Positions 59,307 to 64,000 of a stretch of 64,000 nt of DNA are shown piece by piece. Under the pieces are notes generated by a model that worked only from the letters and a program-made list of their open reading frames with translations, was not told the origin of the DNA and did no database searches. Within the stretch, counting starts at the first letter, position 1. The number at the start of each line of letters is the position of its first letter. The translations under genes and the position numbers were made by a program. The DNA comes from Acinetobacter variabilis (lineage in GTDB: Bacteria > Pseudomonadota > Gammaproteobacteria > Pseudomonadales > Moraxellaceae). Where the stretch lies: the NCBI RefSeq assembly GCF_000369625.1, contig NZ_KB850113.1, positions 277,850-341,849 of the forward strand, given 5' to 3'.

Positions 59307-61025
59307 TTAGCTATCTACACCAGCTTTAGCTTTCAGGCTTTGGGTCAGCCCATTGATGTCACCGCCCTGAATGCCTAATTCATTCATCAGACTATCAATC
59401 AAAGGTGCCTGGCTACGATAACGCAAAGCACTATTCACCACCTGATCGGAGAGGGCAACATTGCTGCCTTCATGATGGGCATCTGCCTGACAAGAACCCG
59501 CATGTGTGCCATGTAAACCATTGACTTGCAAAATCTTGATGTCATCAATGTTTTCAATAGGCTTAACACTTTCACGAATGATTTCAGGCAGGTATTTCAG
59601 CATGGCTAGGCGGATTTGCATTTCCACCTGTTCAGATGACAGTACATTATTTGCTTCATTCACTGCACGGGTACCTTCGGCATCAACCTGATACTGTTTC
59701 TCCATCGCTTGAGCAAGTAATACTTTCGCATCCGCTTCACCTTTGGCTTTTAAGCGAACTTTTTCAGCTTCGGCTTCAGCGGCTATACGAACCGCTTCTG
59801 CATCGTCGGCTGCTGCCTGTTTGCCAGCCTCTGCTGCAACGGTAATGGCAATTGCATCTTTCTCAGCCTGTTCTTTCGCTGCCACCAGTTCAACCGCTTT
59901 TTGACGTTCAGCTTGCTGGATCTGACGGACAGTGACGACTTCTTCTTCCGCTTTAACCGCTTGAGCACGTGCCTGATCAGCTAAAGCTTTGGCTTCAGAT
60001 TCAGCACGGGATTTTTCTGCAATCGCAATCGCACGATCCTGTTCAGCCAGTTCAATCGTTTTCTTCTGTTCAACTTGGGCTTTTTGAATGAGCTGTGCTT
60101 TCTGAATGTTTTCATTTTCAACATCACGAGCTGCCAGAATGCGTTTCAGTTCTACTTCACGTTCAGCAGCAATACGGGCTTCTTCTGCTTCACGTTTTTT
60201 TGCAGCTTCCTGAGCTGCAATTTCAGCTAACTGTTCAGCACGGCGAATCGAAATTTCACGTTCCTGTTGCAATTTGGCATATTCTTCTTCACGGATAATT
60301 TGTAGACGCGCTTGCTCGGCTTCCAGATTTTTGGCTTTAATGGCCAGATCCGTATCCTGTTCAATATGATTACGCTTACGGCGACGATCTTCAATCGTTT
60401 CAGTGAGTTTGGTCAAACCTTCAGCATCGAACGCATTTTGTGGCTTGAAGTATTTAAAGCCAGTTTGATCTAAGCCAGTTAAAGAAACAGTTTCCAGTTC
60501 CAGACCATTTTTGTGCAGATCTTCAGATACCACTTGCTGTACTTTTTGTACAAAGTCGACACGTTTTTCATGCAGTTCTTCCATCGCCATTTCAGCAGCA
60601 ACCGCACGTAAAGAGTCGACAAATTTACCTTCCACAAGATTTTTCAGTTCATTTGGTGACATGGTCTTTTGACCAAGCGTTTGTGCTGCCGTAGCAATCG
60701 AATCGGCGGTGGGCTTTACACGCACATAGAATTCAGCCATTACATCGACACGCATGCGATCACGGGTAATCAGCGCCTGATCATCGGCACGACGGACTTC
60801 CAGACGTAGGGTATTCATATTCACTGGAATGATTTCATGTAGTACCGGTAGCACCAAAGCTCCGCCGCCTAAAATTACTTTTTCACCACCCCAACCGGTA
60901 CGTACAAAGGAAATCTCTTTACTGGAACGACGGTATAAACGTGCAATGATTAATCCGAAGGTGACTAGGCCAACGAATATAATCCCCGCAATAATCAAAA
61001 CATTATATAAATCAAAATTTAGCAT
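59307..61025 (-). CDS. yqiK: Flotillin-family protein (YqiK-like, SPFH domain)
   Basis: A 572-residue membrane-scaffold protein. One N-terminal transmembrane helix (about 8-28) is followed by an SPFH/Band 7 domain (about 40-210). A long Ala/Glu/Lys/Arg-rich coiled coil (about 215-470) follows, then a C-terminal Gly/Leu-rich tail. This is the flotillin/YqiK architecture, associated with membrane microdomains and envelope integrity. The ATG at 61025 begins 51 bp after the YqiJ-like gene, the conserved partner. The physiological role here is not known. Confidence 0.93.
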   Translation of the reverse strand: MLNFDLYNVLIIAGIIFVGLVTFGLIIARLYRRSSKEISFVRTGWGGEKVILGGGALVLPVLHEIIPVNMNTLRLEVRRADDQALITRDRMRVDVMAEFYVRVKPTADSIATAAQTLGQKTMSPNELKNLVEGKFVDSLRAVAAEMAMEELHEKRVDFVQKVQQVVSEDLHKNGLELETVSLTGLDQTGFKYFKPQNAFDAEGLTKLTETIEDRRRKRNHIEQDTDLAIKAKNLEAEQARLQIIREEEYAKLQQEREISIRRAEQLAEIAAQEAAKKREAEEARIAAEREVELKRILAARDVENENIQKAQLIQKAQVEQKKTIELAEQDRAIAIAEKSRAESEAKALADQARAQAVKAEEEVVTVRQIQQAERQKAVELVAAKEQAEKDAIAITVAAEAGKQAAADDAEAVRIAAEAEAEKVRLKAKGEADAKVLLAQAMEKQYQVDAEGTRAVNEANNVLSSEQVEMQIRLAMLKYLPEIIRESVKPIENIDDIKILQVNGLHGTHAGSCQADAHHEGSNVALSDQVVNSALRYRSQAPLIDSLMNELGIQGGDINGLTQSLKAKAGVDS

Positions 61026-61076
61026 TGTTCTAAAGTCTCTTTGGGCAAGCTTGATTTTTATAGGAAATTGGTTTAA

Positions 61077-61712
61077 TTAAAGTTCAATAGCCTGAAAGCC
61101 ATTTTTAGTTTTTTGAGTCAGAACCACTGTCTGACCTTGATTAAATATTTCATTGCGTTCAGGTTCGACCAGCACATAATGGGTCTTACCATGCTGATCC
61201 TGAACTTTGGCCTGAGCAGGGGAGTTAGCTTTGGCATCTCCCAGAATAATGGTAGCGGTTCGTCCGATCAGTTCATCGCTATAGATCGCGATGGTTTCAT
61301 CCTGAGGCAGAATTTTGGCAGCAAGCACGGACAGCCCACGTACAATCGGCATGCATAAAAATAAACAGGCAGGGGAAATAATCCATGCATTTAAAAGCTG
61401 GCTAGTGAATCGTTCGAACAGGCCTTGGATTAATAATCCGCTCAGACCATAACTGGTCAGGAAAATAATGAGCCAGATAAAGAGAGGCAGGCGACCCAGA
61501 TAAAGCCAGTCGAATACTTTATTGAGCAGGCCAGTATGCTGATCAACACCTACTTCCGGGTGAAGCGGTTCTTCAGGCAGAAATTGTTCGAACATATTTT
61601 GGGAGCCGCCTCCCAGCATCAGCAAGACACATTCCAACGCAGCAAACATCAGCATCAAACTTAAACTGATACTAAATACAATGTTGGAAGGATGAGTGAA
61701 CAGTTCCCACAT
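61077..61712 (-). CDS. yqiJ: YqiJ-family inner-membrane protein with C-terminal OB-fold (NfeD-like)
   Basis: A 211-residue protein with three or four hydrophobic helices (about 8-35, 72-98, 105-150) and a C-terminal soluble beta domain (GRTATIILGDAKANSPAQAK onward) resembling the NfeD/OB-fold module. Such proteins are encoded next to flotillins and are thought to anchor or seed them. It precedes the yqiK gene by 51 bp in the same direction, forming the usual pair. Confidence 0.9.
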   Translation of the reverse strand: MWELFTHPSNIVFSISLSLMLMFAALECVLLMLGGGSQNMFEQFLPEEPLHPEVGVDQHTGLLNKVFDWLYLGRLPLFIWLIIFLTSYGLSGLLIQGLFERFTSQLLNAWIISPACLFLCMPIVRGLSVLAAKILPQDETIAIYSDELIGRTATIILGDAKANSPAQAKVQDQHGKTHYVLVEPERNEIFNQGQTVVLTQKTKNGFQAIEL

Positions 61713-61887
61713 GAGTTTCTGTCTCTAATTATGGTTTTATAGAAATTTTATGACCCTGTTAAAGATAACAGTTATTAATAAAATTGTAAGCAAAAAACAA
61801 CAAAAATCCCTATCGGGATAACTTGATAAAACTAATATTTAACAACATGTGATGTATTTTTCTTAGCTACAAATAAATGTCGACTAT

Positions 61888-61931
61888 TTATATAGGTGAG
61901 CGAATCTGATTATATAGGTGAGCGAATCTGA
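61888..61931. repeat. Tandem duplication of a 22-bp unit
   Basis: Two exact, directly adjacent 22-bp copies (61888-61909 and 61910-61931), each containing TATAGGTGAGCGAATCTGA. A 12-bp-stem hairpin ATAGAAAAGCAA / TTGCTTTTCTAT follows at 61947-61981. It lies between yqiJ and the next minus-strand gene. Confidence 0.85.
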
Positions 61932-62003
61932 GGATTTATCTAAAGAATAGAAAAGCAATTGATGTATGTTTGCTTTTCTATCCCTATATAGATGTATAAA
62001 AAA

Positions 62004-62546
62004 CTAAAGGATGGCGGTCTGGATACGGACTTTCATTTCTAGGGCTTGTTGCAGGATATAGCTCTTCATCCATTGCACCTGTTCGCCCATTGGATTGGTT
62101 TTTACTGCAGTCTCCAGAAATTTAAGTTCAGGCTGATTAAATAGTTGTTCGTCGAGAGCCTGTTCCAATACCTGAGTATTTGCAGACAAAGGTAAGGTCA
62201 CCAAGAAGAATGCTTTAGGATAGTTATAGAAAGCATAAAGCAGCTTAAAAGCCTTTTGATCGCCTCTCAGATTGCCGGCATCTATTTCGTAACCTGCCTG
62301 CTGGTTGCTATAAGTCATACCGAGCAGGTATTCCCATTGACCATTCAGCTTACGCAGGCCAAACTGCACGCCAATCTGATCCGCTGTCAGTTCATGCTGG
62401 ATATAAATATTTAATGGACTGCCATCTTCAGTATAGGGTTCCTGAAGAACCAAAATATGTTGCTGGTGCTGGTAAATAAAACCGGCAAGTTTTGCCTGTT
62501 CCAGACGGGATTTTAAAGTATCTAAATCAAATTCGTTATAAGGCAT
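62004..62546 (-). CDS. Uncharacterised 180-residue cytoplasmic protein
   Basis: No family recognised. It has no signal peptide or membrane span; mixed alpha/beta composition with several aromatic residues (IYQHQQHILVLQEPYTEDG, WEYLLGMTYSNQQAG). A long uninterrupted frame with normal codon use supports a real gene. It stands alone; the tandem repeat and hairpin downstream may act at its transcript end. Start at 62546 (ATG) has weak ribosome-site support. Confidence 0.75.
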   Translation of the reverse strand: MPYNEFDLDTLKSRLEQAKLAGFIYQHQQHILVLQEPYTEDGSPLNIYIQHELTADQIGVQFGLRKLNGQWEYLLGMTYSNQQAGYEIDAGNLRGDQKAFKLLYAFYNYPKAFFLVTLPLSANTQVLEQALDEQLFNQPELKFLETAVKTNPMGEQVQWMKSYILQQALEMKVRIQTAIL

Positions 62547-62863
62547 ACATAGTTTATAAATTGGAAGAACTAATCCTACTCTAATTTTTTTTCACCACGA
62601 TGTGAACCGGCCGTTTAGATGATTAATATATCATTTCATTGCTAAAAGTAATCTTCCAGAGTGCTTTGACTAAACAATCAATTGTCTTTATTTAGCTAAG
62701 CTATCAGATTCATAAAAACTGATAGTTGATATTAGTGAATTTTTATATGACGTTTTAATATATGAATATCACAAAACAAGCAATCGTTATAAGAAGTTAA
62801 TCACTATAATGAATATAAATTTTATAAAGTGTAATAAGTACACGTGTAATACGCAGGTTGTCC
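62547..62863. other. Divergent intergenic region upstream of cysD (317 bp)
   Basis: AT-rich, with no gene. It must contain the cysDN promoter, presumably under CysB control; I can see no clear CysB site because that motif is loose. Confidence 0.5.
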
Positions 62864-63778
62864 ATGTCATTAAATGAGGAAAGACTTACTCATCTTAAAC
62901 AGCTTGAAGCTGAGAGTATTCACATCATTCGCGAAGTTGCTGCCGAGTTTGAAAATCCGGTTATGCTTTATTCAATCGGTAAAGATTCAGCAGTCATGTT
63001 GCATTTAGCACTGAAAGCGTTTTATCCTGCAAAACTTCCATTCCCGTTACTTCATGTAGATACCGGCTGGAAATTCAAAGACATGATCAAGTTCCGTGAC
63101 AACATGGCCAAAGAACATGGCTTTGAGCTGATCGTGCATCAGAACAAAGAAGGTCGTGATGCGGGCGTAAACCCATTCGACTATGGTAGCTCTAAATATA
63201 CTGACATTATGAAAACCCAAGGCTTGAAACAGGCTTTGGATAAATATCAGTTTGATGCTGCTTTCGGTGGTGCACGTCGTGACGAAGAAAAATCACGTGC
63301 CAAAGAACGTGTTTATTCATTCCGTGATTCTAAACACCGTTGGGATCCTAAAAACCAGCGCCCAGAACTTTGGAACCTTTACAATGGTAAAGTGAACAAA
63401 GGCGAAAGTATTCGTGTATTCCCATTGTCTAACTGGACTGAGCTAGACATCTGGCAATATATCTACCTTGAAAATATCAAACTTGTTCCATTGTACTTAG
63501 CGGCTGAACGTCCAGTCGTTGAGCGTAATGGTACGCTGATCATGGTTGATGATGAGCGTATGCGCCTGAATCCAGGCGAAGTGCCACAAATGAAATCGGT
63601 TCGTTTCCGTACTTTAGGTTGTTACCCTCTGACTGGTGCAGTTGAATCAACTGCAACAACTTTACCGGAAATTATCCAGGAAATGCTTTTAGCGACCACA
63701 TCTGAACGTCAAGGCCGTATGATCGACCATGATGAAGCAGGTTCGATGGAAAAGAAAAAGCAGGAAGGTTACTTCTAA
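62864..63778 (+). CDS. cysD: Sulfate adenylyltransferase subunit 2
   Basis: Catalytic small subunit of ATP sulfurylase, activating sulfate to APS for cysteine synthesis. The 304 residues begin [20 protein letters not shown] and hold the PP-loop [14 protein letters not shown], the PAPS-reductase fold and the conserved [11 protein letters not shown]. The ATG at 62864 (AGG 7 bp before) is preferred over TTG at 62858. cysN follows after an unusually long 115-bp gap containing a palindromic repeat. Confidence 0.97.
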   Translation: MSLNEERLTHLKQLEAESIHIIREVAAEFENPVMLYSIGKDSAVMLHLALKAFYPAKLPFPLLHVDTGWKFKDMIKFRDNMAKEHGFELIVHQNKEGRDAGVNPFDYGSSKYTDIMKTQGLKQALDKYQFDAAFGGARRDEEKSRAKERVYSFRDSKHRWDPKNQRPELWNLYNGKVNKGESIRVFPLSNWTELDIWQYIYLENIKLVPLYLAAERPVVERNGTLIMVDDERMRLNPGEVPQMKSVRFRTLGCYPLTGAVESTATTLPEIIQEMLLATTSERQGRMIDHDEAGSMEKKKQEGYF

Positions 63779-63779
63779 A

Positions 63780-63844
63780 AAATCTCCCCCGGCCCCTCTT
63801 TTCCAAAGAGGGGAGAAAAAGTCTGCCTTAACAAAGGGAGATTT
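63780..63844 (+). repeat. Palindromic repeat element in the cysD-cysN gap
   Basis: An outer stem AAATCTCCC (63780-63788) / GGGAGATTT (63836-63844) encloses an inner hairpin CCCCTCTT (63793-63800) / AAGAGGGG (63806-63813). The layout resembles dispersed intergenic repeats seen in Acinetobacter genomes. It would fold in the cysDN mRNA. Confidence 0.7.
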
Positions 63845-63893
63845 AGAGAGATTAAAAGAAACCGATTTCAACGTATTTGTGGAGCTATGAGCG

Positions 63894-64000
63894 ATGTCTC
63901 ACCAATCAGAACTTATTAGCCAAGACATTTTGGCTTATTTGAAACAGCACGAAAATAAAGACTTATTGCGTTTCCTGACTTGCGGTAACGTGGATGATGG
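63894..64000 (+). CDS. cysN: Sulfate adenylyltransferase subunit 1 (5' end only)
   Basis: The GTPase subunit of ATP sulfurylase, cut by the right edge after 35 residues. The start [20 protein letters not shown] and [11 protein letters not shown] match the CysN N-terminus; the GNVDDGKST P-loop is just beginning. GGAG lies 9 bp before the ATG at 63894. An out-of-frame ATG at 63887 stops after ten codons. Coupled function with the preceding cysD supports the call. Confidence 0.92.
   Translation, partial: MSHQSELISQDILAYLKQHENKDLLRFLTCGNVDD

Overview
The window is chromosomal DNA from a gammaproteobacterium, almost certainly an Acinetobacter. Three things point there: the rubA-rubB-estB-oxyR gene order, the gltA / sdhCDAB / sucAB-lpd-sucCD citric-acid-cycle block with divergent gltA, and the protein sequences themselves (NfuA, Wzi-like porin, GltA). 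Base composition is moderately AT-rich, and intergenic stretches are strongly AT-rich.

Layout. 1-5.0 kb: metH (cut by the left edge) and a Pit phosphate transporter behind a Pho-box-like site. 5.0-5.5 kb: a gene-free stretch with nested palindromes. 5.5-12 kb: an uncharacterised 513-residue protein, then iron genes: a Fur-boxed siderophore-binding-protein gene broken by an in-frame stop, a rhomboid protease, nfuA, and a Fur-boxed TonB-dependent receptor. 12-20.4 kb: an uncharacterised helical protein, a secreted alpha/beta hydrolase, a beta-carbonic anhydrase, tesA divergent from a YbbA/YbbP-type ABC system, a second rhomboid and mtgA. 20.5-30.3 kb: ppk1, an unusual LuxR-type regulator with a pseudo-receiver, the rubredoxin operon with oxyR, apt, a YqiA-like esterase and lysS. 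30.3-31.7 kb: an intact IS3-family element. 31.8-41.7 kb: Wzi-like outer-membrane protein, a probable small RNA downstream of trpS, trpS, two membrane-associated genes, a CPA1 antiporter with an alkyltransferase-like gene, a universal stress protein, an IS5-family element and a small secreted protein. 41.9-46.2 kb: tRNA-Met, nadE, a HEMAH-motif protein and gltA. 47.2-59.2 kb: sdhCDAB, sucAB, lpd, sucCD. 59.3-64 kb: a YqiJ/YqiK flotillin pair, one unknown protein, and cysD with the start of cysN.

The TCA block encodes citrate synthase, the complete 2-oxoglutarate dehydrogenase (E1, E2, E3), succinyl-CoA synthetase and succinate dehydrogenase. Hairpins divide it into likely separate transcripts, including one between sucB and lpd.

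Most of the window is housekeeping sequence. I found no prophage, CRISPR array, toxin-antitoxin pair or recognisable defence island. The most interesting signals are regulatory or structural: the nonsense codon in an otherwise intact Fur-regulated gene, the pseudo-receiver regulator with Glu in place of the phospho-acceptor Asp, an identical 19-bp palindromic site upstream of two unrelated genes, palindromic intergenic elements (one inside cysDN), a 16-bp perfect hairpin shared by two convergent genes, and the candidate sRNA.
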